DNA of 13,800 bases from Gammaproteobacteria bacterium (GCA_008080925.1 VMDJ01000037.1:1-13800), one strand, 5' to 3'; positions 1-7,855 are shown, numbered from the stretch's first letter. Translations and numbers: made by a program. The notes: a model not told the origin generated them from the letters alone.

Positions 1-1194
1 GCTGGGATCGACACCGATATTGATGTAAGACAACACCGCTTCAGCTAACACCAAGCCACTAAAGTCGAGCACGATCACAATCAACACAATATGCATCACA
101 TTCGGCGTGATGTGGCGCAGAAGAATTCGCCAGTCACTCACGCCAAAAGCTTTTGCCGCTTGAACATATTCCAACTGACCTAATTTAAGGGTTTCACCTC
201 GCAATAAGCGACACAAGCCCGTCCAGCTAGTAATACCTAAAATTAAACATAAAAAGAACAAACGCATATCTGAGCGCTCAAGCACCGTATTAAACTCAGC
301 CTGATTGTTCGACATATAGACCTGCATCATCAACACAGCCGCAGCGATGAGCAATACGCCAGGCACGGAGCTTAACGTTGTATACAGGTACTGAATAACA
401 TCATCTACCCAACCTCTGAAGTAGCCCGCCATGAGACCCAAGATGATGGCTGCCGGTAGCATTACCAAGGTAGTCAAACTACCAATCACAACACCTGTGC
501 GAATACTTTTAATCGCTTGATATAAAACATCCTCACCAACTTTATCCGTACCCAGAACATGATAATTCTGAGACAGCCAAAGCAAGGCAACCAACGAACT
601 CATCAGCACTGTTAATGTCAGCCAAACAACCTGATGGGAACCGACACCCCTCTGAGACCAACGCTCTCTGGCCGAAAACCTGTAGACCAAAAGGTAGAGG
701 AAAGCTGTCAGTGCGACACCTAATGCAGCGCTTTTGATTAAAGTCACTAAAACATCTGCAACAACCGTTTCACCTTCTCCAAGATGTGCACCACCATAAA
801 CTAGACGCGGATAATCACGCTGCGTTCCGCTTAGCGTCTCAATGGTTTCTTTACTGTAAAGATGTGTAGCGAAAGGTGCTGAATAGGTCTTTTCCTTTTG
901 CTCACGCAGTTGCGTTAAGGCTAAATCCAACACGCTCAATACTTTGGTGTCGTACTGGATCTTATTGTCTGCATTCTCCGCAAGGGGGCGAAAATGCATT
1001 GAATCTAAAACACCAATCACCACATAAAACAGCAACACTACAGCGGCAGACATCGCCACTTTGCGCTGCCCTACTTGGCGCCACGCCTCAAGCAAATGCT
1101 CGTGTCTGCGCACATGCCACACCAAGAAACCCGCCATGATGAGCAGTAAAAAGATGAAAGCATCAGTAAGCAAGATAACAGGCTGAAAAGGCAT
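1..1194 (-). CDS. Peptide ABC transporter permease, DppC/OppC type, N-terminally extended (3' end cut by window edge)
   Basis: Inner-membrane permease of an oligopeptide/dipeptide-type ABC importer; 398 codons are visible and the C-terminus lies beyond base 1. The family is shown by the GTDKVGEDVL motif from residue 215, followed by hydrophobic helices, and by the ATPase-contacting EAA loop at about residues 334-365 (QAAKAFGVSDW). The LSYINIGVDPS stretch near the visible end matches the DppC/OppC signature LSFLGLGV-PP. The GTD motif of ordinary OppC proteins lies near residue 70, so about 145 extra residues precede it here. They contain hydrophobic segments at about 6-24, 44-63 and 148-172, with a soluble, probably periplasmic, stretch of about 85 residues at 64-147. 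The ATG overlaps the TGA of the upstream permease by one base (TGATG), implying translational coupling. ATPase genes are expected just outside the window. The substrate is inferred from family only. Confidence 0.9.
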   Translation of the reverse strand, partial: MPFQPVILLTDAFIFLLLIMAGFLVWHVRRHEHLLEAWRQVGQRKVAMSAAVVLLFYVVIGVLDSMHFRPLAENADNKIQYDTKVLSVLDLALTQLREQKEKTYSAPFATHLYSKETIETLSGTQRDYPRLVYGGAHLGEGETVVADVLVTLIKSAALGVALTAFLYLLVYRFSARERWSQRGVGSHQVVWLTLTVLMSSLVALLWLSQNYHVLGTDKVGEDVLYQAIKSIRTGVVIGSLTTLVMLPAAIILGLMAGYFRGWVDDVIQYLYTTLSSVPGVLLIAAAVLMMQVYMSNNQAEFNTVLERSDMRLFFLCLILGITSWTGLCRLLRGETLKLGQLEYVQAAKAFGVSDWRILLRHITPNVMHIVLIVIVLDFSGLVLAEAVLSYINIGVDPS

Positions 1195-2171
1195 CAATCC
1201 AACCTCACCCGCGGATCAGCCAAGGTGTAGGAAATATCGGTAAGCAATAAACCCACGATATAAAGCACAGCACCCAGAAACACCATTGCACGAACAATGG
1301 CGAAGTCTTGCGACTGAATAGCATCAATGGTGTAACTACCCAGGCCTGGAATACCAAAGAATGATTCCAATAACAAACTACCCATGAACAAAGTCGGCAG
1401 CACCACAACAACGCCTGTCAAAATAGGTATTAAGGCATTTCTAAACACGTGCTTAGCCAAGACCAATGCTTCAGATAAGCCTTTTGCACGCGCAGAACGA
1501 ACAAAGTCTTTGTTGATCTCTTCTAAAAACAAGGTGCGATACCAACGCGATCCCGATCCAATCGCGCTGACCACGCCGATCAATGCCGGCAAGACCAAAA
1601 ACTTAGCAGCATTCGATCCAACGTCATACCCGGAGATTGGGAACAGACTCCACAACTTCCCAAGCAAGACCTGTCCGCCAATGATGTAGAAAAGACCCGA
1701 GATAGACATCATCGCCACACATAAGACAACCCCCCAGAAATCCAAAGGCGACCCTCTAAAGAATGCCAAGATCAATGAGAAGGTGATATTCACTGCAAGC
1801 CCAACAATCATGATGGGAATGGCTAATGCCAAACTTGGCCACATCCGCTGACTGATGTCATAGCCAATATGACGCCCGCTATCTGACGACCCAAAGTCAA
1901 AGGCAAATAACTTCACTGACTTTTGATAAAAAATTGTATCGGTGAGTGCATCCATGCCACTTGCTTGAGAGTTCCACACTAACGGCTTGTCATATCCACG
2001 CTCAGCCTTCCATTCTGTAATAGCGGCATCAGTAACTCGCTTATTACCAAGGTGAAGTCGCGCCATATCGTCAGCTGAGTTCACCACAAAGAAAAGCACA
2101 AAGGTCAACAAATTAACGCCGATCAAAATAGGGATCGCGTAAAACATGCGTCGAATTAAATACGCCATCAT
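1194..2171 (-). CDS. Peptide ABC transporter permease, DppB/OppB type
   Basis: The second inner-membrane permease of the importer, 325 residues, the normal size for DppB/OppB. It starts with the usual YLIRR basic cap and a first helix at about residues 10-30. A periplasmic loop follows at 31-107, including the family's LG-x-T-x-AI...ERGYDKPL segment (residues 41-64). Further helices follow, and the EAA loop lies at about 217-250 (FVRSARAKGLSEAL), where the ATPase docks. The C-terminus SYTLADPRVRLD is the typical DppB ending. The first ATG (2171) overlaps the stop of the binding-protein gene as ATGA, a classic coupled start; a second ATG lies immediately after (2168). Its stop overlaps the start of the next permease by one base. 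It should pair with that permease to form the membrane channel. Confidence 0.94.
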   Translation of the reverse strand: MMAYLIRRMFYAIPILIGVNLLTFVLFFVVNSADDMARLHLGNKRVTDAAITEWKAERGYDKPLVWNSQASGMDALTDTIFYQKSVKLFAFDFGSSDSGRHIGYDISQRMWPSLALAIPIMIVGLAVNITFSLILAFFRGSPLDFWGVVLCVAMMSISGLFYIIGGQVLLGKLWSLFPISGYDVGSNAAKFLVLPALIGVVSAIGSGSRWYRTLFLEEINKDFVRSARAKGLSEALVLAKHVFRNALIPILTGVVVVLPTLFMGSLLLESFFGIPGLGSYTIDAIQSQDFAIVRAMVFLGAVLYIVGLLLTDISYTLADPRVRLD

Positions 2172-4417
2172 CGCGCTGCTCTCCTCTGCCGCGCACGGTA
2201 ATCACGAATCGCTGGATATAAAACAAGGATTAGCAAACCAAGCAGAACAAGGAGCGGCCAAATAACCGGTTGATTCCACGCTAGCTGCTGTTGTGAGCGA
2301 AGATCACCATCGATACGTTTATATTTGAGCGTGTTATTTGCCATCAGATGCGGCAATGCATTGCGATACCAGGCATGATGCAAGCTGTAGGCTCTTGGGA
2401 AAAAGCCAAACAGCCAAGGAGATTCTTCACGCAAGATCTCCACCATGCGGTCAATCACCTGCTGTCGCTCATCTGTATTTGGCATGCTTTTCATCTGATC
2501 GAACAGACGATCAAATTCTGCATTGGAAAAGTTCGCTGCATTTTCCCCTTTCGCATCAACCTTGCCATTTGGCCCATGGAGTAAAAAGAGGAAATTCTCA
2601 GGATCCGGGTAGTCCGCATTCCAACCCCAACTAAAGATCTGCGCTGACCCTTTCATCATTTTCTCTTGGAATCGATTGTAATCACTTGAGCGAATAATCA
2701 ACTCAATGCCAAGTTTTTCAAACTGATTGCGGTACCACTGCAATAAGGACTTAGCACCCGGTCCAGATTGTGTTGTATCGTAATACAAGATCAACGCACT
2801 ACCTGTCGTAGGATCACGACCCTCTGGATAACCCGCTTCTGCAAGCAACAGCTTTGCTTGATCGATAGATTTTCGTTTAGGTGCTCCATTTTGCCACTTA
2901 TACAGTTCTCGATTTAAGCCAGCCTCACCCTCTTTGTAACCAAAGATACCTGGCGGTAATGGACCATGGGCTATCTCACCTCGACCGTTTAAGAAGATTG
3001 AGATGTATTCCTCCCAATCAAATGCCATGGCAATGGCTCTGCGTAGCTTTTGAGCGCGTAGTTGATCAACTGGATCATTTAGATCCCCACCGACGACCGG
3101 ATCTTTCATGTTAAAGCCCATGTAAAAGATCGACGTTTCAACAGCCGTACTGAGCTGAATACCTTTTTCTGCCATCGCATCGGTCAAATTAGCATCACCC
3201 GATGCGCCAAATTGAATGGCTTGATCAAAGCTATCTGAAGCAATCCCTGAGTTATCGTAATAGCCTTGCAAGAATTTATTCCAGCGCGGAATGGCTTCTT
3301 TCTCCAAACTATAAATTGCCATATCGATAAACGGCATCACCTTACCCGCGTCATCAAGCATGCCTGAGTTACGGTCTACTACTGAGCCTTCTGTCGGATA
3401 ACGCTCACCATGAAAATTGGGATTCTTACTAAGCACCATACGGAGGTTTGGATTGTTTTCTGTCAGCACAAAGGGGCCTGTTCCCACTGGGTACCAATTG
3501 AGGGTAATGTTGCGCGACTCCATTCCTGGCTGTTGATAAAAACGTTCAACTTCCCATGCCATAGGTGCGAAAAAATTCATCGCTAACCAATATTCAAACT
3601 GCGGATAGGTTTTATGTATACGAATGCGCCAGGTATAGCGATCAACCAAGGTAACGCCCTCGATAGAATGATCACGCAGATCAACCCAGTCTTGCTGACT
3701 TGGTTTGAGATTTTTTGAGGATTTCATAAAGTCAGCAAAGCCCACGATATGCTCAGACATCAATCCAGCTACGGGTGAATGATTTGGTACATAAGCCAAA
3801 CGTTTAATCTGATAAACATAGTCTTCGGCCGTCAACTCCCTATCACCCTGCTCCGTAAAATCATCTAGGGTGTACTTATCCGTCAACTCAGATTCAGACA
3901 TTGGCCAATAGCGATAGCCATCTTGATTTCTAGCAAATGCAGGATGTGGCTGAAATCGAATGCCCGGCTTTAGCGATAATTCATATTCGGTATACAAGGC
4001 TTGCTCAGCACTTACCAGATTACCCTTGTCATCTAGATAGGTAACTATTGGCATCGTTTTAAGCGTCAGCGGTTCGAGCACATACGGGCGCTTTAAAAAG
4101 TGATACTGCAGAGGTGGCTCATAAATTTGCGAAATAAAGGCCCACTCATTTGAGCTGTAGGATCGTGCAGGATCAAGATGCTTGGGTCGCTCGGTAAATG
4201 AACTGTAAAAAATGGATTGTTTCGGGGCATTTGCCGGATATGGCGAATTCAGTACAGCGTTATCACAAGCAGACAAAAAACCTGCCGCAAAAATTAAAAC
4301 TAGTTGCGGCCAGAGCAGTCTTATTTTTCTCTGTATGTCTTTGATCAAGATGCTGCTTTCAGGTAAGTTACAGGCTTTGGGATGGCAGCCATGGCCGCCA
4401 CGAGTTGCTTCAATCAT
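2168..4417 (-). CDS. Peptide ABC transporter substrate-binding lipoprotein with C-terminal membrane anchor
   Basis: Family 5 extracellular solute-binding protein (DppA/OppA fold), 749 residues, against about 500-550 for soluble OppA/DppA. The N-terminal part has a lipoprotein signal: KDIQRKIR, a hydrophobic core, then a lipobox LSAC with Cys51 as lipidation site. Asp52 at +2 is the Lol-avoidance signal that keeps lipoproteins in the inner membrane. The body carries family features such as DPARSYSSNEWAFISQIYEPP (split: RSYSSNEW, IYEPPLQYHF), the KNPNFHGE turn, and the region from about residue 440 with RRAIAMAFDWEEY. The C-terminus has a hydrophobic helix at about 718-737 followed by the strongly basic RDYRARQRRAAR, expected to be cytoplasmic. 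The start is uncertain: ATG 4417 leaves 25 residues before the signal core and has no clear ribosome site; an in-frame TTG at 4348 (residue 24) would give a normal-length signal peptide. It heads the transporter operon and is divergent from fabI. Confidence 0.92.
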   Translation of the reverse strand: MIEATRGGHGCHPKACNLPESSILIKDIQRKIRLLWPQLVLIFAAGFLSACDNAVLNSPYPANAPKQSIFYSSFTERPKHLDPARSYSSNEWAFISQIYEPPLQYHFLKRPYVLEPLTLKTMPIVTYLDDKGNLVSAEQALYTEYELSLKPGIRFQPHPAFARNQDGYRYWPMSESELTDKYTLDDFTEQGDRELTAEDYVYQIKRLAYVPNHSPVAGLMSEHIVGFADFMKSSKNLKPSQQDWVDLRDHSIEGVTLVDRYTWRIRIHKTYPQFEYWLAMNFFAPMAWEVERFYQQPGMESRNITLNWYPVGTGPFVLTENNPNLRMVLSKNPNFHGERYPTEGSVVDRNSGMLDDAGKVMPFIDMAIYSLEKEAIPRWNKFLQGYYDNSGIASDSFDQAIQFGASGDANLTDAMAEKGIQLSTAVETSIFYMGFNMKDPVVGGDLNDPVDQLRAQKLRRAIAMAFDWEEYISIFLNGRGEIAHGPLPPGIFGYKEGEAGLNRELYKWQNGAPKRKSIDQAKLLLAEAGYPEGRDPTTGSALILYYDTTQSGPGAKSLLQWYRNQFEKLGIELIIRSSDYNRFQEKMMKGSAQIFSWGWNADYPDPENFLFLLHGPNGKVDAKGENAANFSNAEFDRLFDQMKSMPNTDERQQVIDRMVEILREESPWLFGFFPRAYSLHHAWYRNALPHLMANNTLKYKRIDGDLRSQQQLAWNQPVIWPLLVLLGLLILVLYPAIRDYRARQRRAAR

Positions 4418-4434
4418 CGTACCAAACCAATTGA

Positions 4435-4463
4435 TTGTCAGCTGCTTTTATCCCCCTTACATT
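4435..4463 (+). promoter_or_regulatory. Putative sigma-70 promoter of fabI
   Basis: A -35 box TTGTCA (4435-4440, 5 of 6 to consensus) is separated by 17 bases from a -10 box TACATT (4458-4463, 4 of 6). Transcription would start near 4470, giving a leader of about 20 bases that contains the AAGGG ribosome site before the fabI ATG at 4490. The box spacing is optimal. This is pattern reading only. I found no equally good promoter for the divergent transporter operon in the same 72-base gap. Confidence 0.5.
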
Positions 4464-4489
4464 AGCTTCCTAGACATAAGGGTATTCGA

Positions 4490-5266
4490 ATGGGTTTTTT
4501 GGCCGGCAAAAAGGCACTGATCGTTGGTGTCGCAAGTAGTAAATCAATCGCTTACGGCGTCGCACAAGCCATGCACCGTGAAGGCGCTGAACTCGCTTTC
4601 ACCTATCAAGGTGAAAAATTAGAAAAGCGTGTGCGCGGTTTTGCTGAAGAGTTTGGCTCAGATATCGTTATCCCAATGGATGTTGCAAACGATGATGAAA
4701 TCACCTCGGCATTTACTGCCTTAGGCGAGCGTTGGGACGGTCTTGACTGTTTGATCCACTCGGTGGGCTTTGCACCTCGAGAGCAGCTTGAAGGCACTTA
4801 TATCGATGCTGTTACTCGCGAAGGTTTCCAAGTCGCGCATGACATTAGTTCATACAGCCTTGCTGCATTAGCGAAAGCTGGACGTCCCATGATGCAAGGT
4901 CGCAATGGTTCAATTGTCACTATGAGCTACCTTGGCGCTGTTCGTACCGTACCTAACTACAATGTTATGGGTATTGCTAAAGCCTCACTCGAAGCTAACG
5001 TGCGCTACCTAGCTGATAGCATGGGCCCAGAAGGTGTTCGGGTTAATGCCGTTTCTGCAGGTCCCATACGCACCTTGGCAGCCTCTGGCATCTCTGGATT
5101 CCGCGGCATGTTGGCTGAAGCTGAAGCTAAAACTCCACTGCGTCGCAATGTCACTATCGAAGAGGTCGGTAATGCCACCGCCTTCCTATGCTCTGATCTT
5201 GCATCAGGCATTACGGGCGATGTGATGTACGTTGACTCGGGTTATCACATCGTCGGTATGGCCTAA
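4490..5266 (+). CDS. fabI: Enoyl-[acyl-carrier-protein] reductase (NADH), FabI
   Basis: Catalyses the last step of each fatty-acid elongation cycle in the cytoplasm, reducing trans-2-enoyl-ACP with NAD(P)H. The protein has 258 residues (E. coli FabI 262) and is close to it throughout. The N-terminal nucleotide-binding segment GVASSKSIAYG is at residues 13-23. The two active-site tyrosines are Tyr147 (SYLGA) and Tyr157, with Lys164 in YNVMGIAKAS, the Tyr-x6-Lys pair of FabI rather than the Tyr-x3-Lys of ordinary short-chain dehydrogenases. SAGPIRTLAASGI marks the substrate-binding loop. Gly93 in HSVGFAP and the Met and Phe positions linked to triclosan resistance in E. coli are unchanged, suggesting a sensitive-type enzyme. 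ATG 4490 follows an AAGGG ribosome site at 7 bases. The gene stands alone between its own promoter and a terminator at 5280-5299 and is the only plus-strand gene here. Confidence 0.97.
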   Translation: MGFLAGKKALIVGVASSKSIAYGVAQAMHREGAELAFTYQGEKLEKRVRGFAEEFGSDIVIPMDVANDDEITSAFTALGERWDGLDCLIHSVGFAPREQLEGTYIDAVTREGFQVAHDISSYSLAALAKAGRPMMQGRNGSIVTMSYLGAVRTVPNYNVMGIAKASLEANVRYLADSMGPEGVRVNAVSAGPIRTLAASGISGFRGMLAEAEAKTPLRRNVTIEEVGNATAFLCSDLASGITGDVMYVDSGYHIVGMA

Positions 5267-5279
5267 CCGATAAAGGAAA

Positions 5280-5299
5280 AACCCCGCTACGGCGGGGTT
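5280..5299. terminator. Bidirectional intrinsic terminator between fabI and hpt
   Basis: A perfect 8-bp stem AACCCCGC/GCGGGGTT with a four-base loop. On the plus strand the loop is TACG closed by C-G, a stable UNCG tetraloop, followed by a T-rich TTCTTTCTTT. On the minus strand the same stem is followed by TTTTTCCTTT. It sits between the convergent stops of fabI (5266) and the Hpt gene (5314), so it can end both transcripts. Confidence 0.9.
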
Positions 5300-5313
5300 C
5301 TTTCTTTCTGCAG

Positions 5314-5640
5314 CTATAGCTTCTGCTGTATCCGTTGCCGTAACTCTTCATACTCGGCATTGAATTTTTTCAACGTGCCTTCAAGTTGATCTTCTTGCTT
5401 GGCGGCCAACTCAAGGGCATAACAAGCCTCGCCAAAGCGTTCTGCTTTTATCATACGAGAAGAGCCCTTTAGGGTATGTGCATCTTTTTTTAACGCATCG
5501 ATATCTTTTGACTGTGCATGTTGCTGAATTGAAGTATGTAAGCGTTGCGCATCTGGCCAATAAGACGCTAATAATTGCTTAGCAACGTCTTCGCTACCGC
5601 CCATTAATTCCATCAAAGCTGCAAAATCTAAAACATGCAT
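5314..5640 (-). CDS. Stand-alone histidine phosphotransfer (Hpt) domain protein
   Basis: A single-domain Hpt protein of 108 residues, with no visible kinase, receiver or membrane segment. The signature AHTLKGSS (residues 54-61) places the phosphorylatable histidine at His55, flanked by helices typical of the four-helix bundle. Such proteins carry phosphate between the receiver domain of a hybrid histidine kinase and a response regulator in multistep phosphorelays. No kinase or regulator gene lies in this window, so its partners are unknown. The start ATG at 5640 lies 8 nt after the ppiD stop with only a weak ribosome site, suggesting translation coupled to ppiD and one shared transcript ending at the 5280-5299 terminator. 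I cannot assign it to a named system. Confidence 0.88.
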   Translation of the reverse strand: MHVLDFAALMELMGGSEDVAKQLLASYWPDAQRLHTSIQQHAQSKDIDALKKDAHTLKGSSRMIKAERFGEACYALELAAKQEDQLEGTLKKFNAEYEELRQRIQQKL

Positions 5641-5648
5641 CGGTCGGC

Positions 5649-7517
5649 TTACTTAGCAAGTGTAATCTTTGCACCTGAACGATCACGTAATGCATCCGTT
5701 AGCGCGGTGAATTGAGCATCAGATGCTTGGCGCTCAAGCGCTTCAGCTAGGACCTTGAGCTCATCTTTTTTCATCGCATCAACGTTGCCATCAGTCGCTT
5801 TTTTCAATGCGATGACATAGAAGTCTCCTTCTGCTGAAACCACATCCGTTATGAATGATGTCATAGCAAAAGCTGCATCTACGACCTCTACGGGCAAATT
5901 AGCATCACGACGGGTTAGTAAAAGACTCTTGAGCGATTTATTAGCCGCTTTAGCTTTTCCTGCAATATCGTTTTTAGCATCGCTAATAAAGGCCTCACCT
6001 GCCTCTTTGGCCAGTTGCGAAGCCATCTCAGAAGCCGCTTCAGCTTTCACTTTTTCAGCAATGGCATCTAGAGGTTGTATTGATTCAGGCTCATGCTTAG
6101 CGACACGAACAACCACTGCATCAGTAGGGCCAAGCTCAATCACTTCACTGTTATTTCCACGCTGTAGGACGTCTTCAGAAAAAGCAGCATTCAGCACCTT
6201 TGCTTGATTAATTTCTGCTGGCAATTTTCCCTCACGAGAAACCCATTCAGTTTGCTTAACCTTAAGACCCAGAGCTTCTGCAGCAGGCAGCAAACTATCA
6301 GGCGTTTCGTAAGCAAGATCAGCTAGACGCTCATATTGGTTATAGAACAAGTCATCCGCTTGACGTTGGCGAAAGGCCTTAGCCACCTTTTCTTTCTGCG
6401 AATTAAAGTCTGCATCACCACCACGAATATCCGTCACTTGAATCACGTGATAGCCAAATTGAGATTTAACTGGCTCACTGATAACGTTTTTATTCAATGC
6501 AAAACCGGCATCTTCAAACTCAGGCACCATCACACCGCGCGATACCCAACCAAGGTCACCACCCAAATCAGCGGAACCCGGATCTTCAGAATACTTTTTA
6601 GCTAAGGCAGCAAAATCACCTCCTGCGTTTAACTCTGATACCAACTTTTCAGCAGCCGCTAATTGTTGAGCTTCGTTTTCTGGGCTGGCCATCAATAAAA
6701 TGTGGCGCATCTTACGTTCTTCAGGCGCGACAAACTGGTCACGATTCTGCTCATAAAAATCGCGAAGCTCATCGTCACTTACATTGACTGTTGCCGTTAA
6801 GACATCAGGGCTTAAGCGAACATAAGACAGCTTTACGCGCTCAGGAACGACGTAGTTCGATTTGTTTTTTTCATAAAAATCAGCAATTTGCTTCTGGCTT
6901 AGCTTTGCAGGGTCTTTAAAGTCAGCTGCCTTAAAAACGACCACATCAACATCACGTTTCTGTTCGTTTAAACGTACACGCTCACGCAAAGTCGACTGCG
7001 TCTCCCATGCAGAATCCATGATGCCGGCTTGGAACTGTTGCAGCACAATTTCTTGACGAACAAGTTCTTCAAAACCCGCGCTCGACATACCACGACTGCG
7101 AACTGCACTTTCATATAAAGCCTGATCAAAACGACCGTCAGTTTGTAGTCCGGGAATTTGGTGGATGTAATTAACTACCTGCTGATCGCTAGCACGAAGG
7201 TTCCAATCGGATGCGGCTTCTTCAACCACTGCCTGAGTCAACATACGACCTAATGTCTGACGCTCAACCAAAGGACCCTCAAATAGTTCAGCGCGGTAGG
7301 CAGAACCCAAACGGTCTCGCATGTTTTGTCTTAATTCGCGCAGTTGCTCATCTAATTGGCTTCGTTTGATATCCACACCCGCAACTTCAGCAACGACTGG
7401 ATCGGAATCTGTGCCCAAATATTCTTGAATACCAAAGAGTGCAAAAGGAATACTGATCAGAATGACAATGACCCAAGCTATCCAGCCCTGAGCCTTTTCA
7501 CGGATTGACATCAACAT
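5649..7517 (-). CDS. ppiD: Membrane-anchored periplasmic peptidyl-prolyl isomerase/chaperone PpiD
   Basis: PpiD helps newly translocated proteins fold as they leave the SecYEG translocon and is anchored in the inner membrane with its body in the periplasm. The protein has 622 residues (E. coli PpiD 623). It has the characteristic N-terminus: a short cytoplasmic SIREKAQGW segment, one helix at about residues 12-30, then FALFGIQEY. A SurA-like chaperone region follows at about 36-250. The parvulin domain, about 268-362, opens with RHILL (His272), contains DPGSADLGGDLGWVSRG and closes with FGYHVIQV (His357). A long C-terminal chaperone part completes it. These histidines are absent from E. coli PpiD, whose parvulin domain is inactive, so this one may be a working isomerase. 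Start 7517 has a poor ribosome site; a second ATG at 7511 is possible. It is followed after 8 nt by the Hpt gene. Confidence 0.95.
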   Translation of the reverse strand: MLMSIREKAQGWIAWVIVILISIPFALFGIQEYLGTDSDPVVAEVAGVDIKRSQLDEQLRELRQNMRDRLGSAYRAELFEGPLVERQTLGRMLTQAVVEEAASDWNLRASDQQVVNYIHQIPGLQTDGRFDQALYESAVRSRGMSSAGFEELVRQEIVLQQFQAGIMDSAWETQSTLRERVRLNEQKRDVDVVVFKAADFKDPAKLSQKQIADFYEKNKSNYVVPERVKLSYVRLSPDVLTATVNVSDDELRDFYEQNRDQFVAPEERKMRHILLMASPENEAQQLAAAEKLVSELNAGGDFAALAKKYSEDPGSADLGGDLGWVSRGVMVPEFEDAGFALNKNVISEPVKSQFGYHVIQVTDIRGGDADFNSQKEKVAKAFRQRQADDLFYNQYERLADLAYETPDSLLPAAEALGLKVKQTEWVSREGKLPAEINQAKVLNAAFSEDVLQRGNNSEVIELGPTDAVVVRVAKHEPESIQPLDAIAEKVKAEAASEMASQLAKEAGEAFISDAKNDIAGKAKAANKSLKSLLLTRRDANLPVEVVDAAFAMTSFITDVVSAEGDFYVIALKKATDGNVDAMKKDELKVLAEALERQASDAQFTALTDALRDRSGAKITLAK

Positions 7518-7642
7518 AAGAAAACAACTGTTGTAGTGTTAAAAAAACCAGCCGGAATAATAACTAGTTTTAGAGGTTTTCGCTGCGCAAAAGCTCAGTT
7601 TCCAAGCTAAACATGTTGTGTGAGTCGTGAACGACAGGCAAT

Positions 7643-7670
7643 AAAAAACCCAAGTTCAAATGAACTTGGG
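7643..7670 (-). terminator. Intrinsic terminator of the hupB-tRNA unit
   Basis: On the minus strand a perfect 9-bp stem CCCAAGTTC/GAACTTGGG with a four-base loop (ATTT) is followed directly by six T residues (7648-7643). It starts 10 bases past the 3' CCA of tRNA-Asp, so it closes the tRNA transcript and separates it from ppiD. Confidence 0.92.
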
Positions 7671-7680
7671 CTCTCTATTT

Positions 7681-7757
7681 TGGCGGAGTGGACGGGACTC
7701 GAACCCGCGACCCCCGGCGTGACAGGCCGGTATTCTAACCAACTGAACTACCACTCC
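7681..7757 (-). tRNA. tRNA-Asp (anticodon GTC)
   Basis: The minus strand reads as a 77-nt tRNA including an encoded CCA (7683-7681). The acceptor stem GGAGTGG pairs with CCACTCC. The D-loop GTTCAGTTGGTTAGAA, anticodon loop CTGTCAC with GTC at 7723-7721, and TTCGAGTC T-loop are all present. It is nearly identical to E. coli tRNA-Asp outside compensated stem pairs. It lies 6 nt downstream of tRNA-Val in the same transcript. Confidence 0.97.
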
Positions 7758-7763
7758 ATTTCG

Positions 7764-7839
7764 TGGTGGGTGCTGCAGGGATCGAACCTGCGACCCTCGC
7801 CTTGTAAGGGCGATGCTCTCCCAGCTGAGCTAAGCACCC
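7764..7839 (-). tRNA. tRNA-Val (anticodon TAC)
   Basis: The minus strand reads as a 76-nt tRNA with an encoded CCA (7766-7764). The acceptor arm GGGTGCT pairs with AGCACCC. The D-arm AGCTCAGCTGGGAGAGC, anticodon loop CTTACAA with TAC at 7806-7804, and T-loop TTCGATCC are as in bacterial tRNA-Val. It begins 16 nt after the hupB stop with no terminator between, so it may be processed from a hupB transcript. Confidence 0.97.
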
Positions 7840-7855
7840 GAAATTTCAGGAGCGG

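Noticed and set aside
876..1139. Plus-strand open frame of 87 codons.
   Set aside because: It lies wholly inside the DppC-type permease on the other strand, which has clear family motifs; the translation has no recognisable feature.
2338..2634. Two overlapping plus-strand open frames inside the binding-protein gene.
   Set aside because: They are antisense to a strongly conserved coding region and overlap each other in different frames, with no ribosome site.
4766..4800. Possible triclosan-resistance change in FabI near Gly93.
   Set aside because: Gly93 in HSVGFAP and the other known resistance positions look like wild type; the neighbouring Arg97 differs from E. coli but is not a known resistance site.
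7518..7648. Envelope-stress (sigma-E) or sigma-32 promoter for ppiD.
   Set aside because: GGAAACT and a TATTAT occur on the minus strand, but no partner box lies at proper spacing; no promoter could be called with confidence.
7681..7839. tRNA genes as possible integration (att) sites.
   Set aside because: No integrase gene, no duplicated tRNA 3' end and no composition change are visible around them.
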